Origin: Melitaea cinxia
Lineage: Eukaryota; Arthropoda; Insecta; Lepidoptera; Nymphalidae
Assembly: GCF_905220565.1 (NCBI RefSeq)
Contig: NC_059420.1
Span: forward strand, 1,798,001 to 1,862,000
Direction: 5' to 3'
DNA length: 64,000 nucleotides
Shown here one piece after another: positions 1 to 10,860 of the stretch (positions are counted from its first letter, which is position 1; each line of letters starts with the position of its first letter). The position numbers and the translations under genes were made by a program. The notes beneath the pieces were generated by a model. The model made no database searches. It worked only from the letters and a program-made list of their open reading frames with translations, and was not told the DNA's origin.

Positions 1-590
1 CAAGTACCGCCTTCTCACGGAGTTTTGTGATCATTTTGGCAACTTGTACCCTTGATACCGCGGTTCTGAATAACGAACGGGTGCTTTTTCCGAACCATGG
101 GCGTAGATTTTTTGACCAAGATGCTCTTTTACGACCCACACTGCGTTTGCCCTGGATCTTGCATTGGATAATAAATCGAAGCAGCTGGCATTTTGAGTTT
201 CTCATGATGGCAAAGTAAGTGAGTAAAACAGTCAATTTCGGTACACCCAGTGAAAAGTTATGAGTACTTATACTTCAAAAATATACTTCAAAAATACAGG
301 AGAACAGCTCACACACGACAAACCAAAGAGTAAAATAACTAGCTTTGACAAACCTAAGTAAAAAAGTAAATGACAAAAAAATAGTTATTGTGGGATAGAC
401 ATATACCATAGCGAAGTTTTCTGTAGACCTTTTCAATGTGTACAATACTTAGTACATTATTTTGATAAATCTCGTAGGGTTCAGCCTGCGTTTACAATGT
501 AAGTGGAAAAAATGTAATTATTTACGACATCACATTAGAAACCTCAAGAATAACAGTATTTCTCCACTATTTATTTAATGGATGTTATTA
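1..590. other. No gene recognised
   Basis: AT-rich sequence without a convincing exon, RNA gene or repeat that I recognise. The open frame at 27-218 has no domain or splice context and looks like chance. Confidence 0.5.
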
Positions 591-597
591 TCCATAT

Positions 598-735
598 CTT
601 CCTCTTCGATCACTCTATCTATTTAAAAAAACTGCATCAAAATCCGTTGCGTAGTTTTAAAGATTTAAGCATACACATGGACATAGGGATACAGGGACAG
701 AGAAAGCGACTTTTTTTAATACTATGTAGTGATAG
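598..735 (+). repeat. Dispersed lepidopteran repeat fragment
   Basis: The string around ATCAAAATCCGTTGCGTAG, followed by a CATGGACATAGGGATACAGG-like stretch and GCGACTTT, is a pattern I associate with a common dispersed lepidopteran repeat. No second copy was found in this window, so the call rests on recognition rather than on internal comparison. Confidence 0.45.
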
Positions 736-754
736 TCAATTCATCAATTATCCA

Positions 755-840
755 TCCGAGCGGGAGTCGAACCTGCAATCGCCGGTGTGTGAGCACGGAA
801 CACGGTGCACGCACCACTTAATGTAAGGAGGCCATAGGAG
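755..840 (-). repeat. tRNA-like SINE head
   Basis: On the minus strand the sequence contains GGTTCGACTCCCGCTCGG, a Pol III B-box-like element as in the TpsiC arm of a tRNA. No full cloverleaf can be folded, so this is a tRNA-derived SINE remnant rather than a tRNA gene. Confidence 0.4.
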
Positions 841-1119
841 GCCTAAAATTGATTAAATGTAAAGTACTTTTATATAATGATACCTTAATAGTCCCGAAGG
901 TAAGTTATATATAGATTGATAATTTTACTAATATCGACCTTTTAGTATCTATGTTTTTATTAGAAATAACGAGAACTACAACTGTTGAGGTGTAGTCGTG
1001 CGAGTAGCTTGGTCGGAGCAGATATTTGTACAGAATTATCCTTGAGAATCTCACCACCATGCTTCAAAAAACACATTTTCAACGATAATAGTTGTTTTTA
1101 TATACATTGTTTTGCAAAT

Positions 1120-2295
1120 GTTGATGTAATATGCAACGCGGACGAAGTTACGAGCATCAGCTAGTACAAAAGATTGATTTGTAGTTAATATCTTCAATAC
1201 AAAAGCAAATGTAGAAAAAAATGTTTAATTTCTTACAAAGAGGTCTTATATTCTTTGCGCGATTTCCATTGAGCCCATAGCTCACAAATCAAGTCTTAGG
1301 AAAAAAAAAAACAAACTACCGAGACGTAAGAATGAACAATGTGACATTAGACTTTGAATACAAACTCCACGGAGTTTACAAATTATTTTAATTTTCGAAC
1401 CGGCAGTATTCGTTAATTTTAAAAGGTTTTATTTTACACAAATTTAAAAATGGAATTCGAGCCTTGAAATAGAGTATTTGAGTATACTTTACACAAATAC
1501 GAAAAATTTACATATAATGAAACTGTGTTACTGCATTTTAAATTTCAAATTGTTCGATAATCTACCGATTTCAAAAGGTCGTATGACATTTAAGAATATA
1601 AACAAAAAAGTTCCTAATTTTATAGTTTTAAATGTCATTTTTGATCGTGACATTTATTGTGGTATGCGTATCCAAACAGCTGACGATCAGCTGTAGCGTC
1701 TACCTGTTATTCTTTTATAGTTTTTTTTAATTGAGCGCACGTGTTTTTCGCGATATAAAAGGCCAGTGCGAAATGGACTTTGCGTTCTTAAAACAAATTC
1801 AATTTTATCGTATTGAAATAAGGTTCTATTTTCAATTTGTTCTTTTTTTTATAAATTCTATGTATGAAATAAAGAGTTCGGTTATGCAAAGAGGTTTATG
1901 TTGTATTTTTTTTTTCGATCAGCTGATGGAGATGGAGTCTTCTTACCATAAGAAAGGTACCATTATTGAAATCACATGGTCCCGTAGTCACCTGATTTTC
2001 TTTACAATGGAGAATGTACGGTTTTGCGCAATGAAATATATAAATTATAATGCCAATATGCCTTGGAGGTAGACTGTAATTCTTTATTATATTATTACTA
2101 TAATATATAGATTTATTTAAAGTAGTAGTAGTTATTATACAAACGAATAGTGTAAACCTTGTCCAAAGCGGATCGAGAGTTTTGCAGAAAATCGTGAACA
2201 AACATACATACATAAATTTTTTAAGGGTTTTATGTCGGGTTACGAAATATTTACATGAACTACTTTTGATACAGAATACAATGTACATATACATA
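1120..2295. other. No gene recognised; one LINE-tail-like fragment
   Basis: At 1131-1167 the sequence (…GCGGACGAAGTTACGAGC…CAGCTAGTAC) resembles the 3' end of a common lepidopteran repeat also seen near 47290. The rest is AT-rich with chance open frames (1731-2072, 1896-2294 reverse) that lack domains. Confidence 0.4.
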
Positions 2296-2302
2296 CCTAT
2301 GT

Positions 2303-2397
2303 ATTTACTTGACTATTTTTTCGTCTACCTACGTTGTATTTACTTGTCGATGTAATTGAAATCGGCTTTTTTTCGTTTGCTGGCAAACACAATTATA
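2303..2397 (+). mobile_element. AACCGACTTC element, 3' end fragment
   Basis: Matches the last ~95 bp of the full copies at 10792 and 11552: the TTGACTATTTTTTCGTC block, ACGTTGTATT, then the terminal TCGTTTGCTGGCAAACACAATTAT with its GTTTGC/GCAAAC hairpin. The 5' part is absent. Confidence 0.75.
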
Positions 2398-2963
2398 TGT
2401 ACTTGCCAGTATTACATAGTCACTCTATTATTTAAAAAAATATCTCAACGCCAACTCGAGTGAAACCGCATCGAAAGCCTATCATGAAATAACCCTTTGT
2501 CTCAACGTCCAGCTGTCCTCTTTCAAAGTCGGTCAAAAACCGAACCAAAAAAAGCTAAATATTTCAACTTTCAAGTAAGAATTTCTTTAAAAAGCTTTAC
2601 AGTAATTGGAACTTTAAGCGTATGAGAAATAAGGCGAGGTCTTGTATATTATTCTGTCGACAGCTGACGGTCAGCTATTCTGAACTTTTAAAAAATTAAA
2701 TGGTACTAAATACATGACTTTACACGTATATTATATATGAAAATGTTTATAGTAATTCGTAAAAGGGTTACTCATAATTATGTGTATACCGTTTTGCGCC
2801 TTATTTGTAATGGAATAGAGTTGTCAGTAAATTGTCAGTGGTTAATCATCGGTATGTAACACCTTCTTTTATATTACGAATGTAAGGTGCAAGTTTGTAG
2901 GTGAAATTAGTTAACTGTTACGATTGTATGGCGTTAGGAACTTTTACTGTAATTATTTGTGTA

Positions 2964-2984
2964 TCTGTGTGTGTGTGTGTGTGT
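2964..2984. repeat. (TG)n microsatellite
   Basis: About ten TG dinucleotides in a row. Confidence 0.9.
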
Positions 2985-3294
2985 CTAGTGTATGGGTCTA
3001 GTGGTGGTGTTTTTCATACAAGATATGACTAAGTTAATGAAGACAGATTTTTAAAAAAAGAAACTGTACTGTGTGTCAGCAGAATCTACATTCCGATATT
3101 TTGACAACCCTAAGGCAGTAGACATATTTTTACCGATAGGTGCTTAGGGACATTTACGGGTACGAAATACAATTTACAAACTATTTTCATACTTATCTGT
3201 TACGGGAGAAATTTGGTAAAAATGTTAGATATTTATATGTATTAAGTCAAAGTCATAGCCATCTCAATATTCAATAATCTATAAATAAGAAAGT

Positions 3295-3425
3295 CGCACA
3301 TGGCAACTATCGCGCGAACGACGAACAATGACCACGCGACGCTCGCGTGCCGGGGCGGCAGATGCGCCCGAGTTTGCAAATGGCGACCGACCTTGCAGGG
3401 TAAGGAGGCAGGGATAAATTCTTAA
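3295..3425 (+). promoter_or_regulatory. CpG-rich island with a short ORF and a donor-like site
   Basis: An abrupt GC- and CpG-rich stretch in AT-rich surroundings. An ATG at 3300 opens 41 codons (stop at 3423), beginning MATIARTTNND. A donor-like GG|GTAAGG lies at about 3400. It could be a first exon or promoter of an unseen transcript, or a decayed CpG-rich repeat. No domain is recognisable and no downstream exon could be linked. Confidence 0.3.
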
Positions 3426-3979
3426 GTGTTTGTTTTTTTTGTTTAATATATAGTATTTAAGGATTAAAATTACATACGTACTGTACGCTGCTAAATATAA
3501 TATAAAAAAGATATAAAATTATATTTTTAATAATCGAAAGAAATTATGTAAATAATGAAAAAAAAAAAATTAATATAAAATAATTGCTAATCGTAAGCTC
3601 TAAGCTCGAAAGTGACTGGATAAATTCGGCTAATTTTTTCGTTAAGTTTTCCCGAATACTTTGTAGAATGTTCCTAAGTAAAAATATTAGTAGACTATGG
3701 GTATCTGAAGAGATCCCCAGCGATAGGATCAGTTGTATTATATTTGTTTTTATATGTATAAATTTAACTTTATATCTATATTTTTAGTTTAACAGTTAAA
3801 TTTATAATAATAATGATAAATATTTATATAAGTGCACACATTCGGTCTGTTCCTACGGTAAGCAATTTAATGCTCGTGTCATAGGTAACAGCCGACTGGT
3901 ATAGCTACATATTTTTCCCGAGAAATACATTTATGTAATACTTTATTAAATAAATATACATATATCCGATATACACCCA

Positions 3980-4062
3980 CAGTCGAGGCGGGAATCGAAC
4001 CCACAACCCCATGGAACAGAAAGCAGGGTCATTACAAATTGGGCCAACGGGCAATCAAGGGG
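3980..4062 (-). repeat. tRNA-like SINE head or tRNA pseudogene
   Basis: On the minus strand a B-box-like GGGTTCGATTCCCGCC is preceded by GCCCGTTGGCCCAATTTG, an A-box-like start. Arms do not close into a complete cloverleaf with an acceptor stem, so it is treated as tRNA-derived repeat material. Confidence 0.4.
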
Positions 4063-4505
4063 TATTATATAAATTAGACTGGCTTATCGTCATAATAATG
4101 AAACAACTTTCGGATTTTATCGCGGATTATTAGGTTTTTACATACCCTCCAGTACTGACACTCCTCCCGTGACCGTGGTTCCTGTAAGGTATCCCAAATG
4201 TCGGATATGATGAACGTATAATGGTTTCTGGTCGCCAATTTAGCGTCGTCTGGCTGTAATATTTTTATGTATTTAATGATAACATTAAAAATTAATATAT
4301 ATTATTTTAAATAAATCATTTGTTATTTAAAACAAGCAATGAGTTATGTATCTTAAGAACAGACTATCGTGTGTGTGTTCAACGTATAAAGAAATATATT
4401 TATAATTTGTATTTTTATGTATAGATTAATAATTGTATAAATAATTTGATAAATAATTATACATTTATAAGAATCCGATGCACAATTTCGCGTCTCCCCT
4501 CATGG

Positions 4506-4577
4506 TCTTCGGTAGTATAGTGGTCAGTATCCCCGCCTGTCACGCGGGAGACCGGGGTTCGATTCCCCGCCGGAGAG
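4506..4577 (+). tRNA. tRNA-Asp (anticodon GTC)
   Basis: A 72-nt gene with a full cloverleaf. The acceptor stem TCTTCGG pairs with CCGGAGA (one T-G wobble) and leaves discriminator G. The D arm contains TAGTATAGTGGTCAGTA. The anticodon arm CCCGCCTGTCACGCGGG has GTC in the loop. The T arm is CCGGGGTTCGATTCCCCG. No intron is present, and CCA is not encoded, as expected for eukaryotes. The mature sequence is identical to the copies at 7277 (reverse) and 17117, and about 35 bp of 5' flank (CACAATTTCGCGTC…) is shared with them. Confidence 0.97.
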
Positions 4578-4846
4578 ATGATTTTTGTATTTTCAGCCAA
4601 TCCAATATTTTTTTTTTATTATATGTTACCAGTTCTTTGCATTGAATATAATTATATTAAAAAAAATCGGGAACTTAAATTAATATTGAAACCAAAAATA
4701 TGATTTTTTTTTTTTATTTGCGGTTACGGAAACCATTTTGTTAATTTAAATTAAATTGGTCTGAATTCATACTTTGAGCTTGGACTTTGAATACTTTTTT
4801 AATTCTGAAATTCAGTAAACCTCACTTGAGACAGAGAATGAAAGTT

Positions 4847-5153
4847 TTTTTTTTTTAATATTACTAAGTCGGCAAGTACGGCTCACCTGATAATAAGCGA
4901 TTACGATTAATAGATTAGATTAGTAGCGTATAGACAACTGCAACACTAGAAATATCGCAAACACGTTGCCGACTCTTTCCCAACCCCCCCCCCCCCCCCC
5001 CCAGCTCTGGTCACCTTACCCACAAACAGGAACACAACCTGCTTAAAAACATTATTATTCAGCTGTTTTCTGTAAGTTCGAGGTACTACCCCAGTCGGGC
5101 TGCTCCATATTCCGGCAGGAAAATTCCTGCTGTGCCCTACCTCAGTTAAAATG
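4847..5153 (-). mobile_element. SINE (GGTAGGGCACAGC family), reverse copy
   Basis: Reads on the minus strand from AACTGAGGTAGGGCACAGCAG to a GTGAGCCGTACTTGCCGAC end and an A-rich tail (T-run at 4847). It is homologous to copies at 9445, 13557, 14513, 23998 and 43968. It carries a poly-C tract at 4984-5002, the same slippage-prone site that is poly-G in the 23998 copy. Confidence 0.85.
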
Positions 5154-5699
5154 TCTACTTAGTTGGAATTCATTAAAGAATATATTATAAAGATTATTTC
5201 GTAAATATTTCAAAATCTTTGTAACCCTCATTATAGTATCCGAGTAAATTAAAATCTATTGAAATTAAATGAAATGAAAACATTTATTTCGTCATAAGGT
5301 GATATACACACTTAACGAAAGTCAAAATAATGTCAGAAATAATAATACAAATAAATTAAATTATATAAACCAATATTTAGATAACAATATTAGAAACCAT
5401 TGTACAATATACGGTTCATGTTAAGTTGGTGTACGTAATTTACCTTGTAGCGTTATTGAATGATATCCATAGGTATCGGCACGGATATTGAGCGCTCGGT
5501 ATAGAGTGGGGATCGCCAAATAGTTTTGTTCAATACAAAAATAAAAATAAAGAAAATGAATAAATATATTTGTAGTATTTATTAAAAATATTGTATTGAA
5601 AGTTGAAGGTCAGCCGTTCTATAATAGCCTTAACCTTAACACACAAATAATAAAAGTACTGGGATAACATAACACGTGAGAAGTAAGTCATGTAAAAAA

Positions 5700-5840
5700 A
5701 AAAATGGTTGTGTGTGCCAATTGGTCCCATTTAAATTAATTTGAGATCTAACAACTACTTTTCGAGTTATATCTAATAATGCGTTTTTACTTGACGCTTT
5801 TTTCGTCGACCGACGTTGTATTATACCGCAAAATTTAATA
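5700..5840 (+). mobile_element. AACCGACTTC element, internal fragment
   Basis: Internal block GTGTGTGCCAATTGGTCCC through CGTCGACCGACGTTGTATTA, matching 10928-11050 of the full copy. Both ends are missing. Confidence 0.8.
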
Positions 5841-6257
5841 ATGTTAGAGATCCAGGAAAACGTATAGGCTATATTATATGTTGATACTCCCATTGGATCG
5901 AAATTTAAGGGGATAGAAATATGACAACCTACACGCCCTCCAAAGCACGGTGACATTTGTACAAGTGGGCCCTTGTCTCAAGCGGGAATAGAACCTGCGA
6001 TTGCCTATGTTGAAGTAGCTACTTGCATTACTTCGTCAGAATGATTGTCTTTTGATAGGATTCGATCAATTTTATTTTAGATTTAAGTTGTAAAAACTGT
6101 AGGTAGGGTTAAATAACGTCACGTTATGACTCAGTTGGCCTGTTTCATTTGACCGGTTACCGCTAAAACCGGTTAAAGCTATTTGACATATAGTTATCCA
6201 ACAGATAAAAGTCTGTGTTAAAATATTATTTTGAAACATCGTATTCTAATACATATA

Positions 6258-6466
6258 TGTACACTATATCTGACCCCGTAAATGTTGTTTTGCCATATGT
6301 TATAAACCCCTTTAATACCCTTATAACTTAGGGACATCAAAAATAGACGTTGGCCGATTCTCAGACCTACCCGATATGCACACAAAATTTCATAAAAATC
6401 GGTTCAGCCGTTTCGAAGGAGTATTTTAACTAACATTGTGACACGAGAATTTTATATAAGGTATCT
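6258..6466 (+). repeat. Dispersed repeat, LINE-tail type (GACGTTGGCCGATTCTCAGA)
   Basis: Shares TTGTTTTGCCATATGTTAT, AAAATAGACGTTGGCCGATT, AAAAATCGGTTCAGCCGTTTC and a CACGAGAATTTTATAT end with copies at 13975 (reverse), 17342, 38695 and 40825 (reverse). It resembles the non-coding 3' end of a lepidopteran LINE; the clade is not determined. Confidence 0.75.
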
Positions 6467-6544
6467 ACTTCCGGTAAAACAGACTCATAAAGTACTAAAC
6501 AGTTAGAAAAAAAAAACACGGATAGAACAACGGTTATTTTCTTG

Positions 6545-6660
6545 TATTTAATAAATTTATATAAATAAAAATGAATGTTGTTAAGCGCATAACTCGAGAA
6601 TGGTTTTACCAATACGGCTAATTTTTTTTGTATGTTTCTGAAGGCCCACGGAAGGATGTG
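6545..6660 (-). repeat. Dispersed repeat (TCGAGTTATGCGCTTA family)
   Basis: Reverse copy of the unit duplicated at 24592-24863: ATGAATGTTGTTAAGCGCATA, ACTCGAGAATGG, then CGGCTAATTTTTTTTGTATG and GGCCCACGGAAGG. Confidence 0.7.
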
Positions 6661-6894
6661 AGACTAAAAAATAAATATTTTTTACTATTAACTTTTGACA
6701 GAACGGAGTCAGCTAGTTAGTAAATAAATTACTACCCACTTTACAGAGGAGAGGTTCGATTTGGTAATATAACTAGAAAAGAAATGAATAAAATAAAAAT
6801 AAACATATTTATATTCCACAAATTAGGTTTTCAAGGGTAAAGGAAAAATCTTTGTCGTCTCCCTCAGAAATTGAAGTTTACACTTTATTGGATC

Positions 6895-7072
6895 ACTTTA
6901 ACTGGCTTCAAATAAGGAGGATGTTCTCAATTCAACTGCTTTTTTATATGCGTTACCTCAAAAATTTTTACTGGGTCAACTGAATACGATGTAATCGAAA
7001 GGTGGTCGTGTGGTCCAATTTAAATTTAATCGTGATATGACGAGTCTTTTCCGAGTTATCTGTATGGAATTT
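6895..7072 (+). mobile_element. AACCGACTTC element, diverged 5' fragment
   Basis: A diverged match to the 5' end: AAGGAGGATGTTCTCAATTC, TTTTTACTGGGTCAACTGAA, ATCGAAAGGTGGTCGTGTGG. More diverged than the other copies, so probably an older insertion. Confidence 0.6.
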
Positions 7073-7276
7073 GAAATGACTCTTTCACCTGACCTCTTTT
7101 GACTGATTTAACTTTTTACGTGCGTCTTTGTGTGCGGTCCATATTACGTTCATATTTTAATTTAAGTACAGAGAAAAAGTGATCTTTTTAAGGTATCAAA
7201 GACATAATCGAATACTACATATATAGTGTAACGAAAGACATCTATCATTGTATTTGTCTAAATAGACAAAAAGCAT

Positions 7277-7348
7277 CTCTCCGGCGGGGAATCGAACCCC
7301 GGTCTCCCGCGTGACAGGCGGGGATACTGACCACTATACTACCGAAGA
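7277..7348 (-). tRNA. tRNA-Asp (anticodon GTC)
   Basis: A 72-nt gene on the minus strand with the same mature sequence as the copies at 4506 and 17117: intact acceptor stem, D, anticodon (GTC) and T arms. Its 5' flank (7349-7437) matches the 5' flank of the 17117 gene far beyond the tRNA (GTGACGCGAAATTGTGA…ATTGTAATAGAAAAACTTC), so these two genes belong to one inverted duplication. A younger repeat (7438-7890) has inserted in the flank. Confidence 0.97.
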
Positions 7349-7807
7349 CCGTGAGAGGTGACGCGAAATTGTGACTCGCATTCAGAATTTTGTTCAGTAA
7401 ATTATTTAAATATCATTGTAATAGAAAAACTTCATACATAATTGTGTTTGCAGGCAAACGAAAAAAAACCGACTTCAATTATATCGACAAGTAATACAAC
7501 GTAGGTAGAGAAAAATTAGTCAAGTAAATACGCATTATCAAAGATTACTCCAAAAGTTGTAATCAGATCTCGATGAAATTTAAACGTGACCACACATGAT
7601 AAACATCGGCTTTCGATTAAATTAAAAATTATCAAAATCTTTACACTCAGTAAAAAGTTATGTGGATTTTCGAGTTTCTCTCGGTTTCACTGGGATCCCA
7701 TCATCAGATCCTGGTTTCCGTATCATGGTACCACACCAGGGATATCTCCTCTCCCAATTTTTTTTTATCAAAATCGGTTCATAAATGGCGAAATTATCCA
7801 CGAACGT

Positions 7808-7849
<42 letters not shown>

Positions 7850-8060
7850 GGTCGAATTGAGTAACCTCCCTTTTTTAAAGTCGGTTAAAATAAAGAAGAA
7901 TTAATTTTAAATAGTGTTTGTATTTCAGATAAGACTAGGAGATAGTTGAGAAAAAACTATTTCTAACATAACTCTTACTTCTTACATGTTATGTTATCGG
8001 TACTTGATTACGTTTATGGGAGCTTTTGTGAAAGCTTTTTAGAGCTTTTTTGCCTATTGC
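7349..8060. repeat. Arm of inverted segmental duplication (partner 16850-17116)
   Basis: Outside the inserted element, 7349-7437 plus about 7895-8060 reads as the reverse complement of 16850-17116. Shared strings include ACTAGGAGATA, GTTATGTTATC…GGTACTT, GAAAGCTTTTTAGAGCT and AATAGAAAAACTTCATAC. The duplicated unit includes tRNA-Asp. Confidence 0.8.
7438..7890 (-). mobile_element. AACCGACTTC element, reverse copy with (TA)n
   Basis: Starts ATAATTGTGTTTGCAGGCAAACG on the plus strand and ends AAGTCGGTTAAAATAAAG; orientation is reverse relative to the 10792 copy. It contains an internal (TA)n microsatellite at 7812-7849 and lacks part of the middle. It interrupts sequence that is continuous at 17000-17100, so it inserted after the tRNA segment was duplicated. 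Confidence 0.85.
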
Positions 8061-8461
8061 AAAGGAAGAGGACGTTGTTGTTTAAAGATGAAGTTGTTGT
8101 TTTTTTTTAAAAAAACTTGGACTTTAATGAGAGGTTATTTTAATATTACAAACATACACTCCATTTTTATTTATTCGTATAGATATAGATTAATAGCCAA
8201 AAGACTGCACTAATTTCGATTTTTTTTTTGGTATTTATTATTGATGATTTGAATGATTTAATATTTTATTTATAAAAAAACTACAAAAAATATGGCAGTA
8301 TTGAGTTCACCGGTACGTACGTACAAATAGATGAAAAAAAATGAAAGTTGATTAAACATAATTCATATTGCTAATCATCTGTCCCGTTACGTTAAAAAAA
8401 ATCGAAAAGGTGATATTTATATAATAGAAAATCTAATTATTTACACTTGAAATAAGATCGG

Positions 8462-8592
8462 AGGAAAGGTGTCATGCGCACGCGCTGGAATCGCGACACG
8501 CGTATGTCAACACGCGTGTGTCTGTGCGTTTTTTTCGCCGTGAAAGCCCAAAATGGCTTCCGGCATTTGGCGCGTGCGCATCTGGCTTTGAT
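8462..8592. promoter_or_regulatory. CpG-rich patch flanked by a 12-bp inverted repeat
   Basis: ATGCGCACGCGC (8474-8485) and GCGCGTGCGCAT (8570-8581) are exact reverse complements and resemble NRF-1/Ewg-type palindromes. Between them lie two ACACGCGT-containing words and AAAATGGCTTCCGG, which combines YY1/Pho-like and ETS-like cores. This could be a promoter-like element or the ends of a small decayed transposon. No linked exon was found. Confidence 0.35.
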
Positions 8593-9180
8593 ATGATTTT
8601 TGTAATTAAAAGCTTTTATTGAACTTGCAATGTATGGTTATATAAACAGTTTCAAAAACGAAGTTCCTTATGGGGTGTTGCGAAGGGGTACTCTAGCCGT
8701 CAAAAAATATCCGTAAAGTTAAATAAAAGTGTAAGATTCTTATGTAAAATATAGTCATGTATGATGGTAATACGGTATCTAATGTATAGTCTACGTGATG
8801 ACTGTTATTATTATTGCAGTTTGTTATTATTATTATATCATTCGATAATTATTATATATATTTACAAATCATTGTAAATAAAGAAAGGGATAATTGTGTA
8901 AAATAGTTTTTTTATCGATAACAAAATCATAATAAAAATGTATAACCGAATAATTATTTTCTTTATACCTCGTAATTGAAATTAATATTTTACAATAAGG
9001 AACTTCGTTGCTATCTGGTGTCCCACAACACTGGTTTTTTTTTAATAATAACTTCTTCTTCTGTTCTTCTGTTTCTTGCCGATTCTTATTTTCAATAGAA
9101 TCAGTATTCTGGATCGGTGGTACCTTCACTTTTTACTATCATTAGTTATAACTTATAACAATATAATAATATATATACAC

Positions 9181-9352
9181 AGACGGGCAGCAGTGTCTTC
9201 GGTGCGACAAAGCCAGCCCTGCGGTCACCAACCCGCCTGCCCAGCGTGGTGACTATAGGCAACACATGAGTTCACGCCATTTTTTGGCGCGAACTTGTGG
9301 AGGCCTATGTCCAACAGTGGACTGCGATAGGCTAAAGTGATGATGATGATGA
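9181..9352 (+). mobile_element. SINE-like repeat (GACGGGCAGCAGCGTCTTCG family), 5' truncated
   Basis: Same family as 15600, 15975, 44850 and 63530: GACGGGCAGCAGTGTCTTCG, CACCAACCCGCCTGCCCAGC, AGGCCTATGTCCAACAGTGG, ending in a GATGATGAT tail. Confidence 0.85.
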
Positions 9353-9444
9353 ATGATACATATGACTATTCAAAGGTTCTTTTGAAGCCTACTCGAATAA
9401 AGTAAGTTGTGATTATGTTTGTATGTATGTTCGTTTGAAATCTG

Positions 9445-9700
9445 ACTGCCCTAACTGAGGTAAGGCACAGCAGGAAATTTCCTGCTCAAAATACGGGACT
9501 GGGGTAGTCGACCTTACAGAAGATAACAACTAAATAATTTCAAACAGTCTTGTGTTCCTCTATGGAGTAAGGTGACCAAGCTCCTGAGGGGAATTGGGAA
9601 TAGGGTCGGTAACGCGCTTTCAATGCTCCTGGCGTCTATAAGCTACGGTAATCGCTTACCACCAGGTGAGCTGTAAGCTTGTTTGCTGACCTACTTAAGT
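9445..9700 (+). mobile_element. SINE (GGTAGGGCACAGC family)
   Basis: From CTAACTGAGGTAAGGCACAG to TTGTTTGCTGACCTACTTAA. It shows small internal deletions relative to the 14513 copy. Confidence 0.85.
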
Positions 9701-9888
9701 AGTTATACATATATATAAAATCAAATTTTACAACTCAATTTTGATCATAAGTATGTCTTTTGAAGCTGTAATGTTTTTATTGTTAACCTCGTTACGTGTT
9801 CTGTTTGAGTGTTGATTGAGATTATTTTTATTCTTGTTTGTTTGTAGTAAATTTCATTGATTCGTATGAATGAGTAACTGTTGTGTTT

Positions 9889-10215
9889 TAACCGACTTTC
9901 CAAAAAAGGAGGAGGTTCTCAATTCGATTGTATTTTTTTTTTTTTTGTAATATTTGTTATTACATCAAAACTTTTGACTAGGTGGACCGATTTCGATGAA
10001 TTTTGTTTTAATTAAAAGGTGTTGCGTGTCATGTAGTCCCATTTAAATTCAATTGAGATCTGACAAGTACTTTTAGAATTATATATAAATCTAATAATAC
10101 GTACTTGACTATTTTTTCGTCGACCTACGTTGTATTAGACCGCACTTTTCACTGGGTTTATCGATTTTGATGATTCTTACTTTAATCGAAGGCTAATGCT
10201 TGTCATGAAAGCACA
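9889..10215 (+). mobile_element. AACCGACTTC element, partial copy
   Basis: Starts AACCGACTTTCCAAAAAAGG and continues through ATTTCGATGAATTTT and CGTCGACCTACGTTGTATTA, then …TCGAAGGCTAATGCTTGTCATG. The GTTTGC hairpin end is missing. Confidence 0.85.
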
Positions 10216-10344
10216 CTCATTTTTTTGATGATTCTGTTTAGTCTACATCAACAAATCTACATTATGAATCGATGGTACTCGTAGCTTCATATCTTCATAT
10301 TATATTCTATAGTAATTAATTTATTAATACGATATGGTCAGGTT

Positions 10345-10450
10345 TGCATGTCTATCCTTGTGGGTCTCCCCACCGTGCCTCGGAGAGCACGTTAAGCCGT
10401 CGGTCCCGGTCGTTATCGTAAATACAATAATAATAAACGTTTCCAAAGTG
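10345..10450 (+). mobile_element. SINE fragment (CTCCCCACCGTGCC family)
   Basis: GGGTCTCCCCACCGTGCCTC, GAGCACGTTAAGCCGTCGGT and CCCGGTCGTTATCGTAAATA match the central part of the SINE that is nearly full length at 62970. Confidence 0.75.
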
Positions 10451-10791
10451 CCTTTGAGGCCTTCTAAAAGAAATGCTTAAATTCGATTTATATTGTGACT
10501 GATCCCTTGGCGCGTTCATGACGATCAGGGTCACTTTTCTGCTCTAGGATTATGGGTTCGGTTTTCGCCTCCGTCTGGCTATGGATAATAATATGTAGGT
10601 ATATCAATCATCCGTCACCTAGAACACAGGCATCAATTTTCCTAACTTAGGAACAAAAGACGTTTGATAAGCGCGTTCCACTAAAAACAAAACACATTAT
10701 TTTTAAACACTTTTTATTAGCTTCACCTGTATGTTTGTAACCGACTCCCTTGGACTACATTTCGACCCACTACAAACGTTCAGATTTCATT

Positions 10792-10829
10792 AACCGACTT
10801 CCAAAAAAGGAGGAGGTTCTCAATTCGAC

Positions 10830-10860
<31 letters not shown>

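Noticed and set aside
1896..2294. 132-codon reverse open frame
   Set aside because: AT-rich, no domain, and it overlaps a plus-strand frame of similar quality; chance.
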